Below, one piece after another: positions 35,641 to 47,715 of a stretch of DNA of 64,000 nucleotides (position 1 is the stretch's first letter; every line of letters begins with the position of its first letter). The notes under the pieces are model-generated. The model saw only the letters and a list, made by a program, of their open reading frames with translations. It did no database searches and was not told where the DNA came from. The DNA is from Isoetes taiwanensis (Eukaryota; Streptophyta; Lycopodiopsida; Isoetales; Isoetaceae): assembly GCA_021234155.1 (NCBI GenBank), contig JAJEKV010000001.1:2169927-2233926 (forward strand). Direction: 5' to 3'. A program made the position numbers and the translations under genes.

Positions 35641-37160
35641 CCTGGACATATCACCCCTGTCACAAGGCCCCCAAAACTAAATTAGTATGGTTTTTTTATA
35701 TTGGTTTGTTGGTGGTAACCAAATATTAAAATCAATATCGATTTGTGGGCCAAAAAGTTTACAAACCATATCTAGTTATACAATATTGTTCATCAATATA
35801 ATTTTGTAATGTGACAAATAAATATTATTTTCCACATAGGTACTAAAATATGATAATTATAGTTGGTCTTTATGTGAGCTTAAAGTATATGATGTAGACT
35901 AATGATTAATGCACCAAGTTTAGTGCTATGTCATTTGATCACATTTACATGCCTTGGTATCTATGATGTGTAATACACCAAGTTTAGTGATACGATATTT
36001 GATCACATTAATTTGCCACAGTATGTTAACCATGGTAAATGAACTTGATTTCAATATGTTAAATAAACTTGATTTCAATTGTCAATACAATTTTTATCCC
36101 ATGATACCAAATAAACCAATTTACTTTTACAATATTGTAAAAATACCAAGTTTTTTAATTTACTATATGTCATTGTATAAAGGAGCATACCTTTTACAGC
36201 ATCATGTGATTATTTACTTGAGTTTAAATATTTTTAAGAAACGAATGGCAAGTTTGTCTTTATTTAAGAAATGTATTGCAACAGCAACTTTTACAACATA
36301 TATTATTACTTCAATCTAGAAGTAATCAATCATTTTTCCCCGATGACATTAAAGGTAATACAACTTTTAAGAAGTGTGTAAAATTCTCTCATTGTAGCAG
36401 CTGCATATGCAGGCCAGCTTGAATCCAATTTGTTCCACTTAAAAAAACTGGTGAAACAATCTTGCAATATCAGTAACTCTTAAATACCAACTAGCCTATT
36501 CTTTTTTCTTTCATGCCACATAGATACTTACTTCCATGATGTTATTATTTGGTGGTGATGTATCAATAGAAGTTGTACATGAGGATCTGTTCCAACTTTG
36601 GATGCCCTGTACATACACTCTATTTGCATAAAGTGAATGAGGTGTATGATGTAAGCTGCCTAGATAAGGATATCATATGAAATCCAAACAGCCACGCACC
36701 TTCGGAGCAGTGAATTATCAACATTGGAGTATATCTGCACTAACTCTAGCCCCTAATAAGAGCATGGACCTATATCAAACATAGCCCAAGAAGTCATTAG
36801 ATTTATCTTATTGTAACTAATAGCAGTTAATTCAGTTGAACATAAACCTGCCATCAGTTAACGCCTTCCAATGCTGGATTTACATTGTTGTGTGTGTTGG
36901 CCTGGAAAAAAAACCCAAATAAGCACAAATGTTGAAATAACATAAGCTAGAGAACATTATTTGTACTCCAAATAAGTAGGAAAGAGTGCGGAAAATGAGT
37001 TGCAGAATACATGACATGAATTCACAAAATCTGCCAGCCAGAACGACTGATCTTCGCTATCAACAGTGACAAAGGCACCTAAAATACTCAAGAAATTCAC
37101 AGTAAGATATAACTTCCCTGTTTGATAGCCAGCAACGCAGTAAAAATGGGATCAACCTCT
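35641..37160. other. AT-rich, no recognisable gene
   Basis: I see no coding family. A 121-codon plus-strand frame at 35954-36319 is low-complexity, hydrophobic and AT-driven and is not convincing. Confidence 0.4.
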
Positions 37161-37238
37161 TACTTTACCATGGCTATAATGATTATTGCCGTGCCTACTG
37201 GAATCAAGATTTATAGCCGGATCGCTACCACGTGGGGG
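37161..37238 (+). pseudogene. cox1: Nuclear insertion of mitochondrial cox1 fragment
   Basis: Reads YFTMAIMIIAVPTGIKIYS then RIATTWG, which matches the very conserved cytochrome c oxidase subunit 1 segment YFT..TMIIAVPTGIKI(F/Y)SWIATMWG. The two differences R for W (CGG at 37218-37220) and T for M (ACG at 37230-37232) are exactly what an unedited plant mitochondrial gene would show, since C-to-U editing restores UGG and AUG. The match does not extend beyond about 78 bp. It is a non-functional nuclear copy of mitochondrial DNA. Confidence 0.75.
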
Positions 37239-39169
37239 CTTCTACATGCATCTTGCTACCTTTTACGAAGCAAGAAATTTGGGCATGCTGGCAAAGAAGG
37301 AAGAAAGCAAACAGAAGAATCCTTCTAGGATGTGAATCTTTGCAAACAGCATCAAGTCAATATGATTCAGAGTGTAAATAAAGAAATACCAATTGCCTGT
37401 CAAAAGGCAGGCAGCATGCCTAAAGGTCTGTTAATGTCTGCTAATGTCCCTCACTGGCAGCAAAAATGTAACTCCATTTCAAGTTCAACTCAGAGCAAAC
37501 AAACCTCCAAACAGAGAAAATCAGAGCACAATATAAGATTACAGGGCTGTTTGCTGAGAACAGACTCCTTACTTGGCTTCATACCTACAAATTGATCAAG
37601 AGAAAAACTTTTCAATCCTCGCTGTCCGGTTTCAAAAGCACGAATCATGCAATCATCATATATGAAGTACCTATGGTGAAAAATCTTGATACGAAACATG
37701 AGCATGCGCCGCATGAAGAAACACATACCTAGATCAAGAAAAAAAAATAGCAAACTGTTAACCCTAACTCAATCAGAAGACTTGTTTCAGCATAATCAGG
37801 AGTTTTGGAGCATCACGACACTGTCTTTCTTGACCAAATCGAGTGTTTGAGCGCTCTACCTCAAGCGGATTCGGTGATTGGAAGCCATCGGACGGGAGAA
37901 GAATATCTGGAAATGGAAACGGGGGAAAAAGACTCGAATTTGAAACGGGCAACCCAACCCTCCACACAACAATTAAAACTTTGGGAAAATTCTAGATATA
38001 CCCTAAAGTTTACAATTATTCCAAAAATACCCCTAGAAATAGGGTATTTGTCTCAAATCGCAATAACTTTTTTATGATTAACAAACTAAAAAGGTGCTCT
38101 TCATGAAAATTATAGATGAGAGTTAGATCCAATAGCAGTAAAATCATTTAAAACGGAGTTGGAATCTTCAAGTTATAGCATTTCAAGTAAGTGCTATAAC
38201 AAATAACATAAATGAGCATAACTTGTGAATTTCAACTCCAATTTCGATGATTTGATGTTGTTCGGAAGATCTTATTCTAATCTATCTATAATGTTTGTGA
38301 AGAAAACTTTTGAATTTGAGGAGCAACGAAAATTCTATTACCAATTTTCCAAAATTGCTCTTCCTTTGGAGGGTATTTTTTATATCTATAATTTCCTTTT
38401 GAATAAAAAATGGACATGGATCTAAATCAGCAGAGCGGAAATCAAGCAGATACAGACTTACTGCTTCATTTGCGTGTAAATAAAGATTAGACTCAAGATG
38501 ATAAATCATATGAAGGAGCTTTGAAAAAAAACAAAAGAAAAGGAAGGATTTGGGCTTGAGTGATAGGCAAACCATTGGAACAACTTGTGAAAATTAATTT
38601 GTGTAGAACTTGCTTTCCACACCTGAATGATCAACCCTAGTAATCAACTTGAAGGAGATTGTCTTTGAACCTGCAAAAGATCAATCTTGACATAGATTAG
38701 AAAGCGAATTGCCCACTTCATACTTTTAAAACAGGGCATGTTTTTTAAAATGGAAAGAATAAAAAGTCTTGATATAGATCCTCCAATGAAATAGGCCATT
38801 ACCCCAAGTAATATGGCATAGCTGCCAGATTGGACAGTAGCTAGTGCGTGCAAATTTAGAAGTGCGTGGACATGAGAATCTGCAACATCATTGATTTGAT
38901 TAGATGAGAACAGGCATGACCGCAATGACACCAGTCTAGCCATAGAGCAATGCATTATATAGTACCTCGTAAATTATAGTACAAAATTAGCAAGTCTAAA
39001 TCTTAGAGTGATCTTGAAGCAGCTAGAATGTACAAATTGGGAAACCCTACAGTAAATTAATTCCAGAGAGAAATCCATTTACAAAGACCACCAAGCAAAA
39101 AATACAGATTTAAAGCAGGTTCTGATCCCAGAAATAAAAGATGGATGTCTTCATTGAATAAAACCTTAC
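37239..39169. other. No firm gene; possible minus-strand exon at 37570-37745
   Basis: The minus strand around 37745-37600 encodes MRRMLMFRIKIFHHRYFIYD followed by DCMIRAFETGQRGLKSF with a TTGTAGGTATGA donor-like end. It looks like coding sequence, but I cannot assign it. The remainder is AT-rich and without recognised features. Confidence 0.25.
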
Positions 39170-39215
39170 CCTGTGCATTCTCATCTTCATCTACGATGGA
39201 TTTAGGCAGTGACAT
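39170..39215 (-). CDS. Possible first exon of an unidentified host gene
   Basis: The minus strand reads MSLPKSIVDEDENAQ and ends at CAGG followed by GTAAGG, a near-perfect donor. It could be the first exon of a gene running leftward through 36400-39200, but no downstream exon joins convincingly and the family is not recognised. Confidence 0.25.
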
Positions 39216-40069
39216 CTTCCTCCTATACTCCTATAGTGTTGCTTTTCTTTGAAACAAACAAATCACGAACCCTAACCTACAACTCGGAGCTTGAATCTGT
39301 CTAAGTCGACCTGCAGGCCTAATCAACCTATAAACATGAAGTACAAAAAGGTCTAAGAAGATTGCTTGAGAAGACTCTCTTGCTTGTTCTACAATACTGG
39401 TCTTGCATGAATACCTTGGAAGTTAGAAGCATCAAGCAGAAAACGGTCTCCTTCTCGCTTCTCAACCAGGCAAATTGCATCAAATCTGATAGTAATATCC
39501 AGCTTGAGTTATCGTTGCATGCAATTTCTTGCTAGATGCAGCATAGCTGATAGATGAATCGAAACCTTAGAATCATAGAACCATAACGAAACAAATACAG
39601 TTACCTCAAAATGTCATAGTTATGGAAGTCGACGGAACTCTGACCAATTAGGTTATGGCAAAAAACAGAGAGTAGTCTCAGATGACTACTGTGGCACCTC
39701 ACTTGTCTTCCATGCCGCACAATCGTGGAAGATGCATGCAGAATGCAGAAATCGATGGGGGCAAAATCGGTATGCCCAAGGTAAAGAAAGAGGAAAAATT
39801 GAAATCGAAATTGAAATCTTTTCCAATTTTTGGAATATCGGTTTATTTTTCCAGCGGCCAAAAGCCCCCAAAACCTTAGAGAAATCGCCTAAAAATAAAT
39901 CCAAAAATATTTTCCTCCATGCCAAAAAATCCCAAATTAACAAGATTGATCGTATTTTATATGATGATATCTTGAACAGCTACACCAAAAATTTGATGTT
40001 GTCTGCTACTTTACCAGATACACAATTACTTTTAAAGAATTTAATCAGCACCTGAGAGCATTGCCAATG

Positions 40070-41720
40070 CAGCATCCATCAATAATGCTTGAATCATCTC
40101 CTTCTTGTCTTTTGGATTATGTTATAACACCTTGTCGTAGACATAACACATGTGCTTGTGGAGTAGGAATCTACCCTTGCAATCATGTTTCATGAATTTT
40201 GGACAACTACATTTAGGGTATGCACTAACCTCAATTTTGTAAATGTTGGTATCCCTTCGCTTGTGATAATCTGTTTTCTAACAACCTCTGTTTCCATGTC
40301 AAAACTTCGGATTCACATCTTCAACATTACTCAATCTAGCTCTTTTATTGACAGGCCTTCCATTTCTAACTTGGACGAAGCTACTTGTTGAAAGTGCATC
40401 AGAAAACATATCGATGGGATATTGATTGGATGTGGATGAGAACCCTCTCACCTCAAATCCGTTACTCATCAACACTTGCAATTCTTCATCTTTTATGTTG
40501 ACTCCTATAACCACTAGCCAACTACCAGGCCTATTAGAAGCACCAGCAATACTATAATCATGATACCATGTTTGCTACACATTCGTTGAATAAAACCACA
40601 TCATTTGTTCTTGCTCTCCATTTTGATGTCTTCTGATGGTGACTTCTTGGTTCAGAATTAGTGATTATGGATGTCTTTCTCAAAATGGTTCGATTATTAC
40701 TACCAGAGCCAGGATTATGTTCTGGCATTCCACTCCTAGACACTTGTTTGTTAATTACATTAACTCTTTGCATAGGGCTTATTCCAGAGCCAACACTTCT
40801 TTTCAATCTTCCCAACAGATTTGAAATGTTGGGCTATGTTCCGCAGTATCTACCCTACAACCATGCTTTATATTTAGAATTTTGCAAAGTGCTTTTGTCG
40901 TATCAAATGAGAATGCATCATATAAATTCAAACAGCTGCTAGCCATCTTTCGTACTTGAATTCAGACATGTTGGTCCAAGGGACATGTGTGGCACTAGTT
41001 ATGTCCATTCCTGTAAGCATATAATTTTGCCATCTACTTACCCTCTGATGCCACCAAGACGATCACAAACCTAACGACTTGATGTCCACCTCGTCGGCTT
41101 TTCCAAACCACCAATCAATAATTTCATGATAAATATCTTCTGAATTTCAATAGTTTCATTTCTCCATTTCCTACATAGGTCCAAATGCCAGAATCGATAG
41201 GCCCCATAAATGTATTTATTTGTATGACATTGCAAGCACTGCTCAAAACAAAATTGACATGAGCGCTCTCCATCTAAAATCTCTTGACCATTGTTGAACA
41301 CATCTCGTACTACTGTCCACTTAGCCTGCGCTTCATCGGCCATGAATTTTCTATATTCAGCTACTAGAAAACCTTTGATCTCCATCACCTTATTTAGTTT
41401 TGCCCAAAATATCTCTATGCAATGTAATCTTTAGTTTTCATGTCACACAAGGCAATAGTTTGCAGAGATCTTATCCTATAATAGAAATGATATTGTTACT
41501 TGAATTGTGAAAATAACAAAATAAAACAAGGCAACTTACTTTGGATGATAGACAGGATACCCTAAGGTTTTCCAAGTGGGAATACATTTTACATGATCGA
41601 AGTGAAACCCACCTGGACGCATCCTATACACTAAATCTACTCCTGAGCTAGGTCCAACAGTGGATATCTTGAATATGTAACATCTTTCATTCTCGTCATT
41701 ATGTAATTGGTAGGGCAACA
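40070..41720 (-). pseudogene. Putative DNA-transposase remnant (MULE-like?), minus strand
   Basis: Three minus-strand segments seem to belong together: 41720-41536 (MRPGGFHFDHVKCIPTWKTL), 41388-41071 (ERSCQFCFEQCLQCHTNKYI then YGAYRFWHLDLCRKW) and 40815-40299 (basic, Ser/Asn-rich). The Cys/His spacing and the FCFEQCLQ-HTNKYI phrase remind me of transposase-derived proteins of land plants, but I cannot prove the superfamily. Stops and gaps between the segments show it is not intact. Confidence 0.35.
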
Positions 41721-43759
41721 CTAAACCATGGAAGTACTGGTACTGCTATGTTGTCTCAAAAATAAAATGCTATCATGATCTTGAAAAATGCATTTCGTTA
41801 TAGCCTAGCTTTAAGGTTGTATATTCATAATGTCCTTAAAGTTCTATATTCCTTAAAGTTGTTTAATGTCCTTGAAGTTGTATATCCTTAATGTCCTTAT
41901 CTACTCTTATATAATTTATATACACCAAGATTCGATGCCTTGATGCCTCTTTGATTCCCGAGTGGGGGAAAAAATAGGAAGGAAAAAAAAGTCGTGAAAA
42001 TTTCTGCACCGACACAACTGGCGATGGCGGATTTGCATTTCGGAGGAATCCTTATCTCCTTGAATACGCGTGGTCGGATCTAAGACTTCAAGCTCTAGGT
42101 GGCGATATGACCGTAGCCAGCATCCTTGGGATCTGTTTTTCCCTGACTATATAAGCAGGGCTTCTCTTACTTTGTTTGTTCGTGAGATCCTGAGATGAGT
42201 AAGGTCTTTTTTCTATTCTATTCCGCTTTTTGTTCAAGTATTAGGTTTTTCACTCTTCAGTTTACCACAATCAAAGCTCACCAAACCAAAAAAATCCGTC
42301 AAATGTTGTCCCTCGAGGCTCGCTTTCTCCGGTTGGTCGCTCCATTCTGATGGGCTCTGTTTTGCACACCACGGCCACAACCCGAGATAGTCAAAAATTT
42401 TGTGTGGCAAATTGGTTGTCATAGGCTCACAAACAGTCAGAATTATTGATGGGGACCTGCTCGTGACTTCATTTTGAAGAAGGGAAGAGGATGTCTTTTG
42501 TGTTAAATTGGGCCAAGATGCTTGTGGGCTCACGTGCCAAAGCCCAGAGCATACAATCGGTTTTATGAGGGGATGAGTAAATCGTTGCCCAATAATGCCT
42601 TTTGCTCTGCTGCTCCAAGTGGATTGAGAGGCGGCGTTTTAGTGATTCTTTGAAGCCATAAGTCTCTCGAGCATTTATGCGTTTCAATTTACTTGGTTTT
42701 CTTGAGTAAATGTCGGAAATAGAAGCTAAGTTTATTCTTTGTTATGTACGACTCCCTTTCTTATGTGTATTCTCGCTTTGTTTGCAACTCGACTTCAAAG
42801 CTTTGCATTAGCAATTTATCGCCTCAATGACTCGTGTGTTCATCCTTTGATGTGATGAGAGCATGAACACTTTTAAAAATCAATGTAAGAGTTTCAAGAA
42901 CATTTGCATCCGCCATGCTCAATTTTACCCTTGACAACCTGTAGGGAAATGCGTGTAAAAGTGCAAATGATATGAAGGCGAATCCGTGTTTATGTGAACA
43001 AAGATCATTTTGCCATCAATGCAAACCTTGTTAGTGGAATCCAATTTTTCCAAGAAGACCAAGCTTCTTCTCGAATCTAAGAAGCTATGCAAAGAATGGT
43101 ACACGGTGACATGGCAGTTTTAGTTTCACAGAGTTGAGTTATAATATTTGATGCTAAGGTATGAAGGCTAATGATGTACGAGTCGAAGATGGATGATAAT
43201 ACCTCCAATTGGGCTTCTAGTCCATATATTCTTTGGATCTGTGATCTAAGTACAGGCAGGCATATCTGCTCAATTTTGAAGCCAAAGCTTGAAAGGGAAG
43301 TTTACAGGTAAACCTTGTTGTTTGTCAGTTATGATAGTGGGTGAATAATAGATGCACAAATAATAGGTTTACTCTAAAATTTGTTTAATCCTGTCTTCGA
43401 TTCTCATTATTCTTCAAATTCTGATTGTGCAACTCAAATTTGCTTACCATTTGGCTCGCACATGCATGCAAAGTATATTTTCACTTTTAGAAGCTCATAT
43501 TTAGTTATGTCTACATTCTCTCTGTTGTTGTCTTTTGATCACAGTGGACCTTCTGAAGTTAAGTGTATCACAAATATTGCAGAGGAGTGGTGAGGTTGGA
43601 GAAGCCTTTTGCTATCTAGGTAATGCTAATGGACAAGCTCTATACACATAGTCATCCAGATATCTTGAATTATCTGCCCGTTACAGAGTCCATTGATATG
43701 GTAATGCCTATTGCTCGTTTGGCACAATTTTTGTTTGTTGTTGTCATTATCCGTATTAG
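41721..43759. other. Mostly non-coding; short AT repeats at 41810-41905 and an LTR-like TATA box near 42147
   Basis: Between 41810 and 41905 the phrase CTTAAAGTTGTATAT(T/C)C recurs three or four times with decay. CTATATAAGCAGGGCTTC at about 42147 resembles the TATA region of a plant LTR, though no LTR partner was found. Minus-strand frames at 42234-42687 carry no recognised domain. Confidence 0.3.
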
Positions 43760-44597
43760 GAGGTTTGCACGTTTTGTTCTAGGAGAAGGCTTAGAGAAAA
43801 GGGAGCATGATTTTGCTGCAGAAGTAGCAGCCCAAACAAAACCAAAAGAGTCAATTCAGGGGACATCTGTGGAAGTAAAGACAGATGCTGCCAAAGGAAC
43901 GATTGATGAAGGGTCAGCTGAAATTGCTAATGGAGGACCGTCTGATGTTGTCATTTCAGCTGCCATGGTGAAGCAACTGCGGGAGGAAACAGGAACAGGC
44001 ATGATGGATTGCAAGTGAGCACTTCTTGATTCTGGGGGTGATTATGAAAAGGCTCGAGAATATCTCAGAAAGAAAGGTCTTGCAAGTGCAGACAAAAAGG
44101 CAAGTAGAATAGCAGCTGAAGGAGCTGTTGGAAGTTACATGCATGATTCTCGTATAGGTGTACTAATAGAGGTAAATTCTGAAACTGATTTTGTTGCTAG
44201 AGGAGAAATATTTAAGCAGCTCCTTGAAGACCTTGCAATGCAAGGAGTTGCAAACCCCCAGGTTCAGTTTATTTCAGTGGACGACATATCTTCAGATGTT
44301 AGGCAAAAGGAACGCGAACTTGAAATGCAAAGAGAAGATTTACAAAGCAAGCCAGAGCAAATTAGAGAAAAAATTGTTGATGGTCGCATGTCAAAGAGGT
44401 TGGGGGACCTTTGTTTGCTTGAACAGCCATTTATCAAGGATGATAGCATTCTTTTGAGAGACTTGATAAAACAAACAATTGCGAGCATTGGAGAAAATAT
44501 CAAAGTGCGGAGGTTTGTCCGTTTTACTCTTGGAGAGGGCCTTGAAAAGAAGAGCCAAAATTTTGCAGCTGAAGTTGCAGCACAGATCAAGGGCTGA
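43760..44597 (+). pseudogene. Elongation factor Ts, plastid polyprotein type (PETs), partial with premature stop
   Basis: After an acceptor at 43758-43759 the frame reads [15 protein letters not shown], the end of a first EF-Ts domain, then a linker, then a nearly complete second domain: [17 protein letters not shown], stop, [40 protein letters not shown], and [17 protein letters not shown]-Ts exchanges nucleotide on EF-Tu in plastids and mitochondria; the tandem arrangement is that of plant plastid PETs/PSRP-7. The S1 domains and most of EF-Ts domain 1 are missing, and TGA at 44016-44018 breaks the frame where Arg or Lys is expected. I take it as a partial pseudogene copy. Confidence 0.85.
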
Positions 44598-44991
44598 CAT
44601 TCATTATGACCGTAGTTCAAGTCGCCATGTGGTGGTATCTATTTTGTTTGAATATAAATAATGATCAACAAACAAGTCAGTCCATTCTGTTTTATGTTAA
44701 ATAAGCATGTCTCCCTCCCATCAGCATTTTGCTTCACTTATACAAAATCAAGGTTGATATTGCTAGAACACTAAAGTTATCATTACATATCATTCCAGTG
44801 AACACCCATGGTGTTAACTAATATTGTAGGCATCAAGTGACACCATAATGTAAGTGTAAATGTGAATGTATTGATCAAGCCATTTATTCCCCTAGACCTC
44901 TATGACAAAAAGATACATATTTTCCTCGTTCAAGATGATCATTCTAAAGCATAAGTGGACTCAAAGTCGTTCATCAATTCAAACAGGCTCA
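44598..44991. other. No recognisable feature
   Basis: AT-rich sequence between the elongation factor remnant and a reverse-transcriptase tail. Nothing supportable was found. Confidence 0.4.
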
Positions 44992-45660
44992 CTATATCTT
45001 TCCTTCTAGATAGCATTCACGTATGAACTTAGGTGTGTTAGGCATTTTAAAAAGATCTTTTAGAGTGGTTGCATGAATGCTAGATCTATCTCGAAGATCT
45101 GCATATGAAGCACATCTCAAAAATGCATGCTTCTTTGTTTTAGCTTCTAGCTCTAAACATCCAGGACAAAACCTCTGATTACGAGGAGTACCATTCCATC
45201 TTCTAGTCTCTATATGAAGTGTACGTGAAGATAGCCTTAGTTGAGAAATGAGCATTCAGTTTCTTCTATCTATATGGGAAGGAGATACTGTTGTTCTCTA
45301 TACTCTCGTAAGTCATTTATCTTAGTCAGATAAAACTTCTTTTTAACATCTTCTTCTAACACAAGTATCCACATTCTCTTTGCAACTATTCCAAAAATTT
45401 GTGTATGAACCTCTTGAAATTTAAGTGATGTAGGCCAAATTGCATTATTCAACTATCTTTGTGCCCATTGTTTAATAGCAAGATACCAGCCTTTACATAT
45501 AGACTGCACTAGAGCCAATTTAGAAAATCTATCATGCTCCATATGTAGTACCCTATTAACATAAGTTACGGTCCTACAAAGAGCCTCCACCTCTAGTGGA
45601 AGCATACCCGCTTCTGCTGGATGGCATCCAACTTGATAATCAATGAACAATGGGTTGTTT
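44992..45660 (-). pseudogene. C-terminal fragment of a non-LTR reverse transcriptase ORF
   Basis: Minus-strand frames read in order as EAGMLPLEVEALCRTVTYVN and RVLHMEHDRFSKLALVQSIC; then VLEEDVKKKFYLTKINDLRE; then LRLSSRTLHIETRRWNGTPR and NQRFCPGCLELEAKTKKHAF with LRCASYADLRDRS. The final CPGC...H...C arrangement is the zinc-binding tail seen at the end of non-LTR retrotransposon ORF2 proteins. It differs from the three L1-type LINEs and from LINE-X in this window. Confidence 0.6.
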
Positions 45661-45771
45661 TTGGAAAAGTTTCATCTTGAAATGCCCTCGCCGTGCTCTT
45701 TTTTTGTGGCAAAGACATGTTCATAGTACTTGCATTTTGAAACTCACACCTAGTCGGTAAAGAGAAATGTT

Positions 45772-45793
45772 CGCGGCGGCCTTGGCCGCCGCG
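45772..45793. repeat. GC-rich perfect hairpin
   Basis: CGCGGCGGCC-TT-GGCCGCCGCG: a 10-bp stem with a 2-base loop in otherwise AT-rich DNA. Confidence 0.8.
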
Positions 45794-46224
45794 ATAAATT
45801 TCTTGTATACTTAAAGTTGTATATCTTGACAGGAAAGAATAAAGGGTTCGATTTACACATCTACAATTTGCCACATCCTATTTACCCAACTTTATATGTT
45901 TATCTTTATCTCACGGTTTTCCATGGCTAAAAATATCTTCATCTTTGTATCTTATTCTACGATTTGCTTTTTATGTTTTTACTATTTGCCTTATTCCATA
46001 GTTTCATCCAACTCTTTAGGTTCACTTTTTTTTACATTTGCCTAAATCATATGTTCGGCCAACTCTATTCCACATTTTCTCAACTCTTTTTCACATTCTC
46101 GGGTGCCCTACATTTTTGGTTGCCGGTCTATGGTTTAAAAGAATCCGACAGCATTGGTTTTGGAGCTCCGGCTTGCTGTGAAGAAGATGAGAGGTCTTCA
46201 AATAGTGTAAGTATTTGGATTTGA

Positions 46225-47010
46225 GTTTAATAGGGGATGGCACCGTTGCCTTGGTTCTTGTCTCACTAGGAACACATGAAAATGTGCTGAATTCCAAGGG
46301 GACGGCACCGTTGTCTATGTGCTTAGTTGCAAGGAACGACACCGTTGCTTAATTTTTGTCTCATCCTAGAATACATTAAATGTGCTTAATTGAAAGGAAG
46401 GAAGGAAGGAAGGAAGGAAGTTTATTTTAACGTCCACGGAGGCCAGAGGCCTATGAGACGGCATGTAACAGCAAAAAGCCAAAACCCCAACACCAAAACA
46501 AACAATGTAATCAGACAGGTGGAACCCTACTAAGGGATGAAAAAACCCCCACTTGGGAGGAAAAACCCTAACAAGAGGCTCTCAAATACCATGCCCCGTA
46601 AGAGCAAGTCCGACGGCCAAATCAGGATGTAAGCTCCCGGTCAGCGCTACCATAGGTGATGCGAAAGTAACTCGATGTAGCGGTGTGTCGAGCATCTAAG
46701 ATCGCTGTGCACCGCTTTCGGACATGGGCATATGCCGGGCGGGGGCGGATCGTCCCTTAGTTTTTCTCTGATTCTAAATGCATAAAATGTGCTGATTTCA
46801 AAGGGGATTCTTATTCTTTATTTTCTCCTGAATTGGAAGATGTAAAATATTTTTCACTGCAATGGGACGGCACTGTTGCCTTGATTTTTCTCAGAAGTTA
46901 AATGCATGCAATTTCATTTATCCCAAGGGGACGGCACCGTTGCCTTATTTTTACTTAGCTTTTAATGTCAAAATATTTTTTCCTTTCACAAGGGCACAAC
47001 ATGGTTGGCT
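46225..47010. repeat. Minisatellite, about 65-bp period, interrupted by a LINE tail
   Basis: The core GGGGACGGCACCGTTGCCTT recurs with variants near 46237, 46303, 46336, 46869 and 46934, with shared TTTTTCTC and AAATG(T/C)... spacers. The array is split at about 46390-46765 by a short retroelement copy. Confidence 0.75.
46390..46765 (-). mobile_element. Short 5'-truncated LINE-X-like copy with (TTCC)n tail
   Basis: A GGAA microsatellite (46394-46420) is followed by CGTCCACGGAG and a C-rich stretch with AAAAAACCCCC, as at the 3' end of the LINE-X copy at 47716. Read on the minus strand this is a 3' end with a TTCC repeat tail. It lies inside the minisatellite and dates its insertion as later than the array. 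Confidence 0.65.
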
Positions 47011-47715
47011 TGGTTCTACCCTTGTAAATCTACCTCTTATTCCTTTTCAAGCTTAAAATTTAAGATTCATGTGTTAATCCACCTCTTCTGCCTTTTGAAG
47101 CTTTGATTTAAGATTAAAAGGGGGACGACAAAGATGATATTAGACAGTTGACTTTTAGATGTTTGGCTTTAATCAAATGAGCTGCTGATATATTGTTTTT
47201 TCCTCTTTTATGTTGTAATTCTTGCAATGCTGTCTATGGTATGGTAGAAATGAGAAAGAGTCAGCCAGATTTGCAGCCTACTAGACTTATCACTCCTAAA
47301 AAAAGCCAAGAGGTCGTCACGCACATCGAAGTTTGACACTGTCATTTGAATCTAGTGCAGATCTTGGGCTGATAGAAAGGTCAACAAATAAGATTGTTGA
47401 TATTGAAAAAATGGCAGGAAATGCTATGCAGAGCAGACATATGGTAGATATGAATGGGTAGATATGAATTGCTATCGATAATAACCAATCAAACTTAAAA
47501 GAAAGTGGCAAAAAAAGGAAAGAGTTCAGAATCTGATGAAGATGTTTTTGGCGACTTATCTGCTTCTTTTACTATCAAAGTGTTTTCAGAAACCTTGGAT
47601 GCACTGGCATTAAAATGGGATATAGAATCACTCATGATTCCTTTATGTCGGATTAGGATAAATGAGGAGGTCCGCAAAGTGGGTACAAGAGCACAAATAC
47701 TAAGACATACCTTTA

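Noticed and set aside
35954-36319. A 121-codon plus-strand open frame
   Set aside because: AT-driven composition, hydrophobic low complexity and no family resemblance; no splice or regulatory support.
41810-45830. CTTAAAGTTGTATAT phrase at both 41830-41890 and 45810 suggesting a large flanked insertion
   Set aside because: The phrase is short, AT-rich and already tandemly repeated at the left side, so chance recurrence is likely.
47505-47710. Plus-strand frame MAKKGKSSESDEDVFGDLSA as a host gene disrupted by LINE-X
   Set aside because: The peptide has a plausible acidic start but no recognisable family, and the frame runs straight into the LINE tail; without a homologue the claim is too weak.
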